In this document: positions 1 to 10,230 of the stretch, in pieces
Layout of the letters: every line of letters starts with the position of its first letter
Numbering within the stretch: the first letter of the stretch is position 1
Origin: Micrasema longulum
Taxonomy: Eukaryota; Arthropoda; Insecta; Trichoptera; Brachycentridae
DNA length: 64,000 nt
Assembly (NCBI GenBank): GCA_022494885.1
Contig: JAGVSM010000920.1
Span: 153,545 to 217,544, forward strand
Direction of reading: 5' to 3'
Notes under the pieces: model-generated
What the model was told of the DNA's origin: nothing
Databases searched by the model: none
Seen by the model: the letters and a program-made list of their open reading frames with translations, nothing else
Position numbers and translations under genes: made by a program

Positions 1-58
1 GAAAATTCGTTTTTTTTTTGCACCACAACTAGCCCGAAGACGCAATTATACAAGGGTT
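1..58 (-). repeat. SINE type 1, 3' end fragment
   Basis: A poly-T run followed by TTTGCACCACAAC matches, in reverse, the 3' end of the tRNA-derived SINE seen best at 38668-38856, whose tail reads TTGTGGTGCAAAAAT. Only about 40 bases are recognisable and the head is absent. The T-run is the reverse-strand poly-A tail. Confidence 0.5.
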
Positions 59-136
59 GTGTAAAAAATAAGATTCTCATTTTTTTTGCAGGTTTAAGGC
101 ATTTATTATTTGAACTGAAAAATACATCAATGTTTG

Positions 137-500
137 ATTATGTCCAAATGCTTGCAGACTGGATGGATTTTCTCCCTAGGGAGTTGTTTATATTTAAATT
201 TATTTCAACAGAGAGGGAAAACACTTTTGAGAAGCTAATATGGAAGTCTAGGCATTTACAGGGCTTATGACCTGTCATTGGCTGGTTTAAGTGGCCACTT
301 TACACACTGTCTAACATTCACCATTCTGCCCATGTTTGAACATCCACATTTCCTCAACTCTTCCATCTGTTGACTTTTATGAAGTAAAAGAGCTGAAACC
401 TTTATCACGTGGGTGAGATTCGTTGCCTAGTAGGTGATTTGGTTCAGCCGGATGAATCAAATCAATCCAATTTTAGTTATGTGTCATATTATCATTCCTA
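137..500 (+). repeat. Dispersed repeat family F, copy with an inverted segment
   Basis: This is one of about a dozen copies in the window of a repeat recognised by GGAAGTCTAGGCATTTACAG, AAGTGGCCACTTTACACAC and GAGCTGAAACCTTTAT in that order. Near 432-470 the segment that reads TTTCACCTACTAGGCAAC on the forward strand of other copies is instead present as GTTGCCTAGTAGGTGA, followed by GATGAATC, so a piece of about 32 bases appears flipped relative to the copies at 4290 and 42240. No coding capacity is visible. It may be a satellite-like or foldback element; I cannot name the family. Confidence 0.6.
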
Positions 501-539
501 TGATATTTTGAAATTTTCAAATTACTCCGCCCGTGAGGT

Positions 540-735
540 CACTAGTTATCGTCGGTGAGTTTCCCTGATTGGTAAGTTTGCTTCCTGGAAACCGAAAATC
601 TATCACAACACGTAACAATGCTCTAGTTGATTAGAAAGAAGTTTTGACATAGTTCCACTTAGTTCATTTTTGTTAAAATCGTTTTGATTAATTTGTTCAT
701 ACATTTTTGAGGAACTTCGCAGTACGATTCTGTGT
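540..735 (+). repeat. Degenerate dispersed repeat shared with 24935-25100
   Basis: The order GGTGAGT, AATCTATCACAACAC, GTTGATT, TCATACATTTTTGA, AACTTCGCAGTAC recurs, with divergence, at 24935-25100 (AATCTACCACAACAC, GTTGATTTC, TCATGCATTTTCGA, AACTTCGTGGTAC). No termini or coding potential are visible. Family unknown. Confidence 0.35.
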
Positions 736-1690
736 TGATTAGGTAAAGAAATATAGATCAACGAATACACTATAGTATATTCGTTGACTTAACTGCGTTA
801 ATCTTATCATTATGCTGTAATTTTTACAGCTTGTAAATAAATTTTTTAATATCCAGTATCCTATAATCTTAAACTTCCTCATTTTAGTTGATTTTTTATA
901 AACTTTTATAGCATATAAACAATAATATAATTATTAATGGTAATTATATTTATTTATACATTTCATAATATATACAAATTTTTGTTCACTTTACCCAGCT
1001 GTGTGAAACAGTATTTCCAATTTTTTGTTACATTATTTAAACATATTTTATTATATAATTTGTTTTTTACATTTATTTTTATATTGTTTAAACTTTCTAA
1101 TGAATATGTTGTAAAATTTTAAGGTTTTTTTTTCTATAAATCTTGTATAATTTATGGGTTTATTTTTTTTTTATAAATCTTGGGTAAAAGAAAATTGATG
1201 TTTTGAAAAGAAATAAAAAATAAAGCCAAATATGTTAGTGTTATTAATTTTTGTAAAAGGCATATTTGCCGTTTATGTTAATAAAATAAAATAAAATACA
1301 TACAATGACCAAACGACACCAACGTGATTTGGTAGAGTTGATTTTTTTAATGTGCGAAAAATGACAGTTGAATGTTCTGTAAACTTGAACTTTTTGTCCA
1401 TTCCTCATGTTACGTTATTTGTCTTTGGCTCCATACAAATTATTTTCTTCAAAAAAATCGTATCTCGGTGTCACAATTTCGTTTCGTAAATTCATCCATT
1501 TCGTCATATATCCATCTCAGTCTAACGAAATCAAAATAGTATTTTGCTCTCGTTCCCTCTCATACGATACGAATGAAATTACTAAACGAATAAGTTACAG
1601 AATAAGGCCACTGGGTGGTAGCGTCCCTGAATAGTTTACTTCCGAGATCATAAAGGGGCCGAATAACAAAACAATAGTGTGCAAAAAACT
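736..1690. other. AT-rich sequence, no feature recognised
   Basis: The left part is very AT-rich with long T and A runs and holds only chance frames. From about 1400 the composition becomes less AT-rich and leads into the ORF at 1708. An open frame of 75 codons at 1407-1634 has no recognisable domain and is probably fortuitous. Confidence 0.4.
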
Positions 1691-1707
1691 CAGTGACATT
1701 TTATGTA

Positions 1708-1968
1708 ATGTTTGCCAAAGGATTTAATGTGTTTGTCCGTCCTATCGCCTGTTTACACATAGCCGGTGGACTTGTGGCTTTTTGCGTTGTGTACTTTGGA
1801 TTTATTTGGAGCTTTAATCATATGAAAAATAAATCTGGCAGCAAGCTTAGTGAAGCCCGAATCCAGACCATTGCAAGTGATTACGTTAAGTTCATGTTAC
1901 ATACAGCAACGGGTAATATTTGGACGGCGTTATGGGTTTGTTTAATAAAGCGAATTTTGATAGTGTGA
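1708..1968 (+). CDS. Hypothetical small membrane protein or first exon, unknown function
   Basis: I do not recognise this ORF. From the ATG at 1708 it encodes 86 residues. After a short N-terminus (MFAKGFNVFVRPI) there is a hydrophobic stretch of about 20 residues containing HIAGGLVAFCVVYFGFIW, which looks like one membrane segment, then a polar region with basic residues (NHMKNKSGSKLSEAR) and a second moderately hydrophobic end. GC content is clearly higher than in the surrounding DNA and codon use looks less A/T-biased, which is why I list it. A donor-like CGG|GTAATA occurs near 1912-1920, so the true product could be a spliced first exon. No repeat match is visible in the window. It may still be a fortuitous frame or a transposon remnant. 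Confidence 0.3.
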   Translation: MFAKGFNVFVRPIACLHIAGGLVAFCVVYFGFIWSFNHMKNKSGSKLSEARIQTIASDYVKFMLHTATGNIWTALWVCLIKRILIV

Positions 1969-2214
1969 GCAAGATAAAACACGCGAAATTTGGTCGTAAA
2001 TTAACAAAAAGCCGTATTTATTACAGAATAACATAAAATTTTTAATATCGATCCTAAAATTTATTAGCAACACCTACCACATTAATATAGTATTTTTTTA
2101 GAAAAAAAATTATGTGCTGCAGACGGTGCTATGCTGAGTCGTTTAATTAAGCCAAAGTCGAGATTTATTGTAATCTCTATGTCAATGATATATAACATCA
2201 AAGTTTAAATTTAA

Positions 2215-2990
2215 AAATAACATCGTATGCCGATGATATAGTTGTTATAGTTGAGGGAACGAACTGGAACCCAGTAAATTTGGTAGCTAATGCCGTTATG
2301 AATAAATTGAAATTATGGTTTGATGAAAATATTTTATCTTTAAATACCAAAAATACATCAATCGTCCCATTTTTTATTGACATAACTAATTTAGATTCAG
2401 TAACAAAAAGCAATTGCAACAAAACATACTGCAATATAATATGTTAAGTACTAGATACAATAGATAAAATTAAATATCTTCGTGTATACGTAGACCAAAA
2501 CTGAAAACAGAATGTGAAAATTAGTGAACTAGTTAAAGTTATTAGAAAATGTGTACAGAAATTTATTAGATGAGGGATATTTTAAGAATGAATTATTTTA
2601 AAATGGCATATTATTCAATTTTACAATCTTAATTTAAATGTGGTGTTGTTGGATAAACAGTAGAAAAATTAATTTTGCAAGTAATTTTAAAGAAACCTTC
2701 AGCATTGAAAACGGAAAAACTATGTTAATTAATTAAAGATTATATAGCAGACACTGTTTACAAAATAAATTATGTTATTATTAGAAAAAATAATCGAATT
2801 TGAGATGAATAAGTCACTCAGATACCAAAATAATATCGAAATTTCACATAAGTCTTGTTCAAAAAAGTTTAGTTTTCAAAGGAATTCTACATTGCAATAA
2901 TCCCCCTAATGAACTAAAAACTATTAAAACGAATATATCAGTAAATAAATTTAAAGAATATTTGAAGAAATTTTTTGTACCCGAGTAAAA
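2215..2990 (+). pseudogene. LINE reverse transcriptase remnant (catalytic YADD to C-terminus)
   Basis: On the forward strand TATGCCGATGATATAGTT at about 2226 encodes YADDIVV, the catalytic box of a non-LTR retrotransposon reverse transcriptase. It is followed by a thumb-like region (ANAVMNKLKLWFDENILSLN) with the helix and LNxxKT-like segment usual after that box. Downstream the reading is broken by many stops and frameshifts, but a C-terminal LPNELKTIKTN-like segment near 2900-2960 fits the end of such proteins. The 5' part (endonuclease, fingers, palm) is missing, as in a 5'-truncated insertion. It is a decayed copy with no intact frame. The clade cannot be settled by eye; CR1/Jockey-like is likely. 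Confidence 0.6.
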
Positions 2991-3145
2991 ACAGCTTTAT
3001 CTTTTAATTAGTATTAATGTATTGTTATTTTCTTGTTATTTGGTATATTTTTTTTTTCCTCATGTTCCTTTTTTCGAAAGTATATAACTTCAAATAAATA
3101 AATATATATAACAATATAAGTCACCCTCCAAGCACAAGATTTATA

Positions 3146-3270
3146 CCCGTATGCAGAGACAAACCTTAAGGTGAGGTAAGTACATTCTATTGTCTTCGCC
3201 TTCAAGTTATTCTCTGCATATGAGATTAGAATGTACTTTCTTCACCTTAAATTTTGTCTCTGCATACGGA
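3146..3270. repeat. Foldback sequence with 43-bp arms
   Basis: Left arm 3146-3188 (starting CCCGTATGCAGAGACAAACC) and right arm 3228-3270 (ending TTTGTCTCTGCATACGGA) are reverse complements at 38 of 43 positions by my count, separated by 39 bases. The structure could fold into a long hairpin. It may be a miniature foldback transposon or a hairpin RNA precursor. No target-site duplication is obvious. Confidence 0.7.
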
Positions 3271-4285
3271 GCTTAGTCTCTTTTTTGGGAAGTAACAGCT
3301 ATAACATTAAAAAAATTTAAAAGTAGATTGTACAGAAAAAAAAAGTTATCAACAACTGTGTAATTATGATATTTTCTTTAAATACAGATTTTTTCTTTAA
3401 ATACAGATATTTAAAAACAAAAAAATAACATTTAAAGGACTTATGTAATTAAGACATGTTGTAGCAAAGTATGGCTTCATTATATGAAATAATAAGATAT
3501 TTACATATATCAAGTCTTGTATCTATTATATGTAGACTTATGGGACATCAAAGCTTAACAAGAATCAAATGCCAATTGTCTCTCCATTAAAATAAAAAAA
3601 AGCGTTTTGCAACTCAAGAAATGAAATGGTCAAAATGAAGTTAAACCATTATTAAACAATGAACATAAATCAAATACAAATAAAAATTAGCATCCTTATT
3701 AAATCCATATCAAATATGTTTGATCTTTAACCAGGTAGATCACGAGTTTATCCAAAATCGATTTTAAAATTCTTCAGAATACATTATTCAAATATTTCTG
3801 TTGAAGAATTCTTACTCACCAAATATATTAAACGTATTATATTAAGGACGACACGCACAAAATGAGGTATCCTTTTTTTCAATAACGTGACGCACGAATC
3901 CTTTATGTAAGGGATAAGATGACATTGATCCCAATTTGAATTTGTACCTCCCATTGTCATCTTCGTTCGGGTTTTTTCTTTTAAAAAAGTCCTTGTAAGT
4001 GCGGAAAAAATGCATGTACAAATGTGTATGAATGTACATTTTATATTGTACTACATTTAAAACTTTTTGGGTTCATGAAATGATGGAATGGGGATAAAGG
4101 CATCCTTGAAAAAGACGTGTGTATGCGTCATTAGTAAATGTATTGATGCTTAATCCGCATTCAAACTTTGAAAGAAACCGATCAATCTTGTGCGATATGT
4201 TTGACGATAAAATGACGCCAAGGGCTTAAAACGAAAGCTTGTTTGTTATAATAATATTCACATGACATGTAAATATATTTATATA
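3271..4285. other. AT-rich sequence, no feature recognised
   Basis: No recognised gene, SINE head or transposase motif was seen. Short frames at 3842-4039 and 4182-4367 on the reverse strand lack any domain; the second runs into the family F copy at 4290 and is discounted. Confidence 0.4.
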
Positions 4286-4289
4286 AATA

Positions 4290-4690
4290 AATTACAACAG
4301 GAATGGAGCAAGCCTTAAGTAAGGGAATATGGAAGTCAAGGCATTTACAGGGCTTATGACCTGCCATTGACTGGTTTAAGTGGCCACTTTACACACTATG
4401 TAAAATTCACCATTTTGCCAATGTTTGAACATCCATATTTTTTCAATTCTTCCATTTGTTGATTTTAGTGAAGTTAAAGAGCTGAAACATTTATTGTAGT
4501 GCAGAGATTCATCTGACTGATTTATTTCACATACTAGGCAACGCCTGAATTTTTTTTTTCATTTTTTAAACTTCTTCTTGGACCAGTTGGTTTCGGTTTT
4601 GTTAATCTTAATGACTCCCGAGGGGGTGAAATCCAGTCTTTTGTCTACGAACATTTGGACAAACTCAAATAGTGTGATATTTATATTAGC
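4290..4690 (+). repeat. Dispersed repeat family F, nearly complete unit
   Basis: The core GGAAGTCAAGGCATTTACAG, AAGTGGCCACTTTACACAC, GAGCTGAAACATTTATTG and TACTAGGCAACGCC is in the forward orientation, then CTTCTTGGACCAGTTGGTTT. After that, CTCCCGAGGGGGTGAAATCC and CATTTGGACAAACTCAAA read in the opposite orientation relative to the copies at 12000 and 47100, so one segment of about 60 bases is flipped here. Together the segments define a unit of roughly 400 bases. Noncoding. Confidence 0.6.
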
Positions 4691-4789
4691 TTAAAATACT
4701 TAATTACTGCCTTATAAAGATATTTGTTGTTATTAACGGTCGTTATCATGCATTAATATTATTTTTTTAAATTTTAAGATTTAAAGGTT

Positions 4790-5290
4790 ATTCAACACTG
4801 TAATGTTTTACTGTCACTGGTACCTGAAGCGTAAGACTGATCACCTTACATTCATGCAACAGGTGATTAAAAAACGCAACATCTGATTGTCTATATTAAT
4901 AAAAAATATTAATAAAAAAAATATACAAAACGCCGTTATTGCTACCATTCGTGTTTGGAATATGGTCATAAAGATGAACGACAATATCCGATAAAAGCCT
5001 TTCTTTTAATTTGCCTAACTCACGGTGAAAGAAGCTGTGCAAGCGGTAAAATAAAATTCAATAAAAAAATTGGATTACGAAATTAAAAATTTTAAACGAG
5101 TTACTCTAATTGACAAAAACATGTTTTTTTTGTACAAGCAAAACCGATAAAGAGACCCACGGGCCCACAGTCAGGAGAAAAATCAGCCTCGTTGGGTAGT
5201 AGTTGGCGTATGCGTCTACCATGCTCGAGGTCCAAGGTTTGACAAATAGGTCAAAATGAAACATTTGTTTTAAACGTAGTTTTATACTGA
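4790..5290 (+). repeat. Two degenerate SINE type 2 fragments
   Basis: At 4795-4880 the SINE type 2 body is recognisable: ACTGGTACCTGAAGCGTAAG then ACTGATCACCTTACATTCATG. At 5196-5265 a decayed tRNA-like head is visible (GGGTAGTAGTTGGCGTATGC, TCTACCATGC, GAGGTCCAAGGTTTGACA). The stretch between is AT-rich and unassigned. Confidence 0.45.
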
Positions 5291-5387
5291 AATTAAAAAT
5301 ATATTTTCACTGTTTTCTGTGTAACTTTAAATAGTTTTTAGTAAATATTTTATTTGTGTAAATTGTTTGAGCAGTTTGTACGTACAT

Positions 5388-5560
5388 TTTTTTGCACCAC
5401 AACAGGGCAGGAGCCCCGAAATTCAGGGGTGATTTACAGCATAGAACGCCACGGCTTAAGGAAAATCTAATTTAATTATAGTGTTCTCAACGGCTATCAA
5501 ACCCGTAACCTTCCATGCATGAGTCAAGCTTACTAACCACTACACTGCGGACGTGTTGGC
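5388..5560 (-). repeat. SINE type 1, degenerate full-length copy
   Basis: Read on the reverse strand this starts with a tRNA-like head (A box in TGTAGTGGTTAGTAAG, decayed B box near 5500) and ends in the type 1 body whose complement TTTTTTGCACCACAAC lies at 5388. It matches the better copy at 38668-38856 throughout. Confidence 0.65.
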
Positions 5561-5694
5561 ATTTGTCCATACACCCTCCTCCCTTGTCATCAATGTGCAT
5601 GGAATTTGTATTCCTCGGGAATATTTTATAATTATAACTTTCCTCTATACGCAGATGACAGAATACCCCTGGACTCTACGAATATAACAGTTTT

Positions 5695-5885
5695 GCATGG
5701 ATAGTGGACTTTAAGATTCCTTCAATGCAATACTTCACTGTCCCAAAATGGACATCTGAAGCGAAGACTGATCATCTTACCTTTCTGAAACACGTGATCG
5801 AGATACACTGCCCGCACTTGTCCAATACAGTACCCTATGCATCATCGGATGTCGATTAGGGTTTGATAATGATAGTGCATAAATT
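5695..5885 (+). repeat. SINE type 2 body, degenerate
   Basis: AATACTTCACTGTCCCAAAA, GAAGCGAAGACTGATCATC, TTACCTTTCTGAAACACGTG, GTACCCTATGCATCATCGG and GATAATGATAG follow the order of the SINE type 2 body seen at 31382-31660. The tRNA head is lost. Confidence 0.55.
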
Positions 5886-5979
5886 CTTTGCATAAAAGTT
5901 AGAAATAAAAAAAGCACAGTGACGATAAAAACATTTTACAGTGTAAAAATATTTTTTGATTGTCACTCAAAACGTAAAA

Positions 5980-6179
5980 TAATAAAAATGGTTAGACACG
6001 ATGTCCCGAATTTCCTCCATAGAACGCTTGCGTCGGCAGCGCTAACTTTTAATGTCGCACGTCACAAGATGGGACGACCCTTGACCGACCGTTTCGGCCA
6101 TTTCTCCCCAGCTCATAAATTAGGAAAAACAACTAGTAAGAACAGGGCACGCCACACAAAGCTCATTTTCATACAATAA
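5980..6179 (+). other. GC-richer segment with a short ORF of unknown function
   Basis: An open frame from ATG at 5989 gives about 63 residues (MVRHDVPNFLHRTLASAALT..., basic, ending TKLIFIQ). The stretch 5990-6150 is much richer in G, C and CpG than its surroundings. I recognise no domain. It may be an exon, a fragment of an unlisted transposon or a regulatory segment. Confidence 0.25.
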
Positions 6180-6189
6180 ATAAAATAAG

Positions 6190-7605
6190 GACTAAAGCAA
6201 GTAACACATATTTTTGCTGATTCTCTTTTTGCTTGGGGTAGAGTTTTCATTTTGGTACGCTATTATTTGCAAGGGATGTACCTAAATGTCCCAGCAATTA
6301 ACTTTGCCTGCGTGAAATTTGGATGACTGACATCTGACCAAAGCTACTGGTGACATCTGCTGATGAGATTGAAGAGATTATTAACATTTTCCACGGAAAC
6401 GATTTTGCTGAACAAATAATGACCAATTTTTTTGAGTTTATCCAAATGTTCAAATAAAATACTAAATTTCACCCCTAGGGAATTATGAAGAATTATATAT
6501 CACAATAGAGATGGAGATCATTTTATATCAGTCCTGCAATAATAACTACAATGCGTTTTTTTAACACAATAAATATATTTAACTTAAGTTATTTACATTT
6601 AAAATGAGAATTAAAAAAAAAAAAATGTTTAATTCTGTTTCTCTGTATTTATTTGAAACTTTTTTTTAGTTTATTCAGAAAAAAATCAATGTTTTTATAT
6701 TAATGTTTCCCAATTTGAATAAAAAATAGTTCTTGTAAACATAGTGGAGAGTAACATTTTACAATAACGTGAATATTTCAATCATAATAAAATAAAAATT
6801 ACAAAAAATGCACGCTGTTTTCAAACAGTGCTACACAAAAAAAGTTTTAAATCTTTCTTAAATATGTTGTATTTTTGACTGCACTTTCTATTTCATTTGT
6901 TGATTTTATTAAAGAAATATATTATTTTAATAGTATAATGATGTTGTGAGGTAGTTGTTTTTAATTATCGAATTAAAATGTTACCAATATAGGTTGCGTA
7001 GTAGAAACACTACTATGAATTTTATGTTTATGGATATGTTATGGGAATTATTTTTAAAAAAACGATTTTATATATATGATCCGTAGGAAAGTAGACTATT
7101 TAAATAAAAACAACTGTTGTAATGAACACAATTTATATTTTTAAGGTTTTTTTATGTTTTCTTACTTAATTGCTTTCTTTTATACTTTCATATAATGTTG
7201 AATATATTTATTTTGTAATGGTATTGTTTTCCCTAATAAATAACAAATACATATATGGAAGTCAAGACATTTATTTACAAGGCTTATGAGTTCACTCAAC
7301 AGATGGAAGAATTATAGAAATATGGATGTCCAAACACGGCATTTACAGTAATTTCATTTGCAACAATACCAATAAATCTAGAATTTTTGATTCTTACCAT
7401 TTCTAATTTACTGCGTTATCTCTATTTTTTATGTTTTTTTTTTCTTTTAATTAACCGAAGTATTTTAAGTATAATGTATCAGATAGTATAATAATATAGT
7501 TCAGTGTACAAAACAACTCTGTAATATGTACAACTATATTTTATTTGCATTACTTCATACTTTTGTAATAGAACACTATATTATTAATATTTAAAGCATT
7601 AACTT
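6190..7605. other. AT-rich sequence with two family F fragments
   Basis: Fragments of family F are seen at 6425-6520 (GAGTTTATCCAAATGTT, TTTCACCCCTAGGGAATTAT, ACAATAGAGATGGAGA) and 7255-7345 (ATATGGAAGTCAAGACATTT, CAACAGATGGAAGAATT). The rest is very AT-rich with long A and T runs and no recognised feature. Confidence 0.4.
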
Positions 7606-7611
7606 TGTGGT

Positions 7612-8046
7612 CAAACATTTAACTAAATGGTATTAAATAATTGTTTATAAACACTTACCGACTTTTCTATGTCTACTGGTTTCGAGACGTACCCGTCCCT
7701 TTATTAGGACATCAATTGAACCAACATGCTAAACAACATGCAAAACCCACTATACATCTTTACCACAGTTGTTACACAAAAATATAAAACCAACACGACA
7801 TGCATTTTAATAAGCACACACGTTGATTAGGGCAAACATGCACTGATTAAATAAAGAAAATATTTTATGTTGTTTGAGAAATAGTTGTAAAAAGGTAGAA
7901 GGAATGAAAGGAGAGGGTGAGCATTATATGTTTAACCAATTCAGTGGAACATCGTATAATGCCTGACGAAGAGACTGGTACGTCTCGCAACCGGTAGACA
8001 TAGAAAGGTAAGTGGTTTTATTTAAATATTTAGTAACATTTAGTAG
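7612..8046. repeat. Long inverted repeat element of unknown family
   Basis: About 75-85 bases at 7612-7694 recur as reverse complement at 7977-8046. The best part is CACTTACCGAC-TTTTCTATGTCTACTGGTTTCGAGACGTACC on the left and GGTACGTCTCGCAACCGG, TAGACATAGAAAGGTAAGTG on the right, about 280 bases apart. A third, diverged copy of the right arm is at 24690-24735. The phrase CTGACGAAGAGACTGGTACG is of a type often seen near retroelement ends, but I cannot prove the class. Possibilities are a non-autonomous element with long terminal inverted repeats or a Penelope-like element with inverted repeats. Confidence 0.5.
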
Positions 8047-8094
8047 AACACTATTTTGATTAAATGTTTATGTGTAAACGAGTAAAAGGTATTT

Positions 8095-8136
8095 GTGCCG
8101 AGTACACCAATAAAATAAATAAATAAATAAATAAGT
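8095..8136 (+). repeat. LINE-like tail with AAAT repeats
   Basis: GTGCCGAGTACACCAATAAA is followed by about five AAATA/AAAT repeats, the type of tail left by non-LTR retrotransposons. No coding part is visible upstream. Confidence 0.35.
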
Positions 8137-8285
8137 CACGTAAATGCCAAGACTTACATAGTTCTTTAAATAAAATGTATTCAATCCTTGTTGTCATATA
8201 TTTATGCTTGACAGCTATTTTTTTTTGTGATAAATGAAATAAATTTTATTATTTATCCTTCAGTCAATTTAAAGAGTTCTTTTAT

Positions 8286-8605
8286 TTAAAGCACGAGTAA
8301 TACCGGTTCCAGAGAAATTGCATTTCCAAACACTATTTTGTTTTGAAACAATGAAATATTGCAGTTGAAAGAACCAAAATCTTTTAAATATTTTACGTCA
8401 CCGAGCCAAAAATTGAACACAAGACCTCGAGAATAATATGCGAACGCACCAACCAACCTTTTACTTTTTTACAGCAAATTTACAACAAATTTACAACCAC
8501 GATTTCCTTTTTAAGGACTTTTACATTATTTTTATATCTGAGAGCAGCAATTGAATCGAAAACTGTCGTCCAGGGTTCTGTTTCTATTTCACTACAGAAC
8601 TTGTT
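8286..8605 (-). repeat. Composite SINE: module M plus SINE type 2
   Basis: On the reverse strand, module M (AAACAGAACCCTGGACGACA, TTTTCGATTCAATTGCTGCT near 8600-8540) precedes a decayed SINE type 2 with tRNA-like head near 8455-8400 and body (ACTGCAATATTTCATTGTTT, GGAACCGGTATTACTCGTG). The same M then SINE 2 order occurs at 9945-10230, 60186-60425 and 61515-61880. Confidence 0.55.
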
Positions 8606-9385
8606 CTTGTTGAAGGTATGAGTTTGATTCAAATTTAAAAAAAAAAACTTATTTTAAAATAAAATTCACCATTTTGTAGCACAATCAAATAGTTAACCTT
8701 CAAAACAAAATACGGGTTGTAATGTTTTTTTAGTATTAAAATCATATCAATAAATCAATTATTCATTTTTGAGAAATATAACAAACTAAATTTTTTTTAT
8801 TATCAAACAGGCGTGTTTCTTATAAAAAGTAGAAATAATTTTTTTAAAGCGCCATTTGTAACAGCGTAAAATATAGCCCTCAAATTATTAATTAATGAGT
8901 TACTAGACTGTATTTTTTGAAAGGGTAATGGTAACGTTTTTATTTTTTGTTTTTATAAATCAAATTTCACGTTGTTAATAGTTACTGTACTTTTCCCCTG
9001 TAAATAAGTTCATAAATGTATGTACGTAAATATCTTGTTAAGACTGCAGTACTTACCGATAAATTTAAATCAAGAAAGAAAAGAAAAACTAGGAATCAAG
9101 ATTTGATGGCAAAGCTTTTGAAAACTTACAGAAAACGAATATTTCGCAGTGTTTTGGAGTTTTGAATAAATGTTTTCATTGAAAATGTTAAATTTTGATG
9201 AAAAAGATATTTGTTTTCGAAGTATTCAAAGGACTTTGAAACAAATCTCAGATCTCAACACTTGGAAATATATACAAACACCATTTTTGCTCGCGTTCCA
9301 TACAAACTACATATGAAAAAAGTTAAGCAATAAAAGAATACTCGTTTCGCAACAAAAGTGTGATATTCGCGGGTTGTTTTTTCGT
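8606..9385. other. AT-rich sequence, no feature recognised
   Basis: Long A and T runs and no frame with a recognisable domain. No repeat shared within the window was noticed. Confidence 0.4.
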
Positions 9386-9389
9386 TCAG

Positions 9390-9600
9390 TTTTCCGAGTC
9401 GGTCGGGTAGTCACCTTGAAAAGGCCATAACCGTGTCCGGTGTCTGCCAGCTGCTTGTAATGGCGACGGTTTTACTAGAGAATTGTAATATTGGCCGAGA
9501 TTAACATTTCCCGGGCGAACGGGGTATAAAAGGCCCGCAATTACCCACCCCCAATTATTGTCTCAGTATCTACAGTTATTTAAGAGATATATACAACTTT
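9390..9600 (+). promoter_or_regulatory. Possible TATA-box promoter in a GC-richer island
   Basis: Within a local island rich in G+C (GTCGGGTAGTCACC, GCCAGCTGCTTGTAATGGCG, CCCGGGCGAACGGGG) lies a strong TATA box, TATAAAAGG, at 9525-9533. A TCAGTA initiator-like hexamer begins at 9563, giving about 40 bases from the first T of the box to its A, which is longer than the usual 30 or so. No open frame or splice donor that I trust follows, so the target is unknown. It might also be part of a retroelement terminal repeat. Confidence 0.3.
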
Positions 9601-9940
9601 GACATAATCCAAAAAAAAAAACGAATATTTCTTTAATATTTGCACATATTTCAACAGAAATGAAAAATTGAAACCACGCGTCTGGGAATTTATTACGTTT
9701 TATTTGCAATATTTAAACGGCACGCTGCCAAGCCGGAAAGAATAAACAAATGGGCAGAAAATATATCCATTAAATAAAATATACACTACTTTGTGTTTCC
9801 AAACATTTTGAGAAAAAAATATCGAAGTCTAGGCATTCACAGTCAATCCAGCTAGTCTGCAAGCTTATGGATATACTCAAAACAATGTTAAATGCATTAG
9901 TTGATTGTCTGTGGGGTGAATAAAAAATAAATTTCTTTGT
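9601..9940. other. AT-rich sequence with a short family F trace
   Basis: CGAAGTCTAGGCATTCACAG near 9825 resembles family F. Nothing else is recognised. Confidence 0.3.
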
Positions 9941-9944
9941 ATTA

Positions 9945-10230
9945 AACAGAACTAGAACCCTGAACGATTTTTTTCGACTCGATGACTACTCTCAGGTTAA
10001 AATACTGAAGAAGTAAAGTAAATGAAGACATGCTTGTCTATTTACTTTTCTTTATACTTGAGGGGCCAGGTTTAATATCTGGCAAGGTGGACATCGAATA
10101 TTGATTTGAATGGTGCTCTACACTGCAATATTTCATTATTTCTAGACTGGCATCAAAAGAGTCCAACAGATCACTTTACCCTCCATGTAATAAAATTGAT
10201 GCACTACGTGCGGGTAGGATAATAATGATG
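9945..10230 (+). repeat. Composite SINE: module M plus degenerate SINE type 2
   Basis: AGAACTAGAACCCTGAACGA and TTTTTCGACTCGATGACTAC mark module M, followed by a poorly kept tRNA-like part and the SINE 2 body (CTACACTGCAATATTTCATT, CTAGACTGGCATC, AGATCACTTTACC, ATAATGATGGTGATG). The arrangement matches 61515-61880. Confidence 0.55.

Noticed and set aside
1407..1634. 75-codon forward frame as a gene
   Set aside because: No recognisable domain and no support beyond being open; its position before 1708 is more consistent with noncoding leader or chance.
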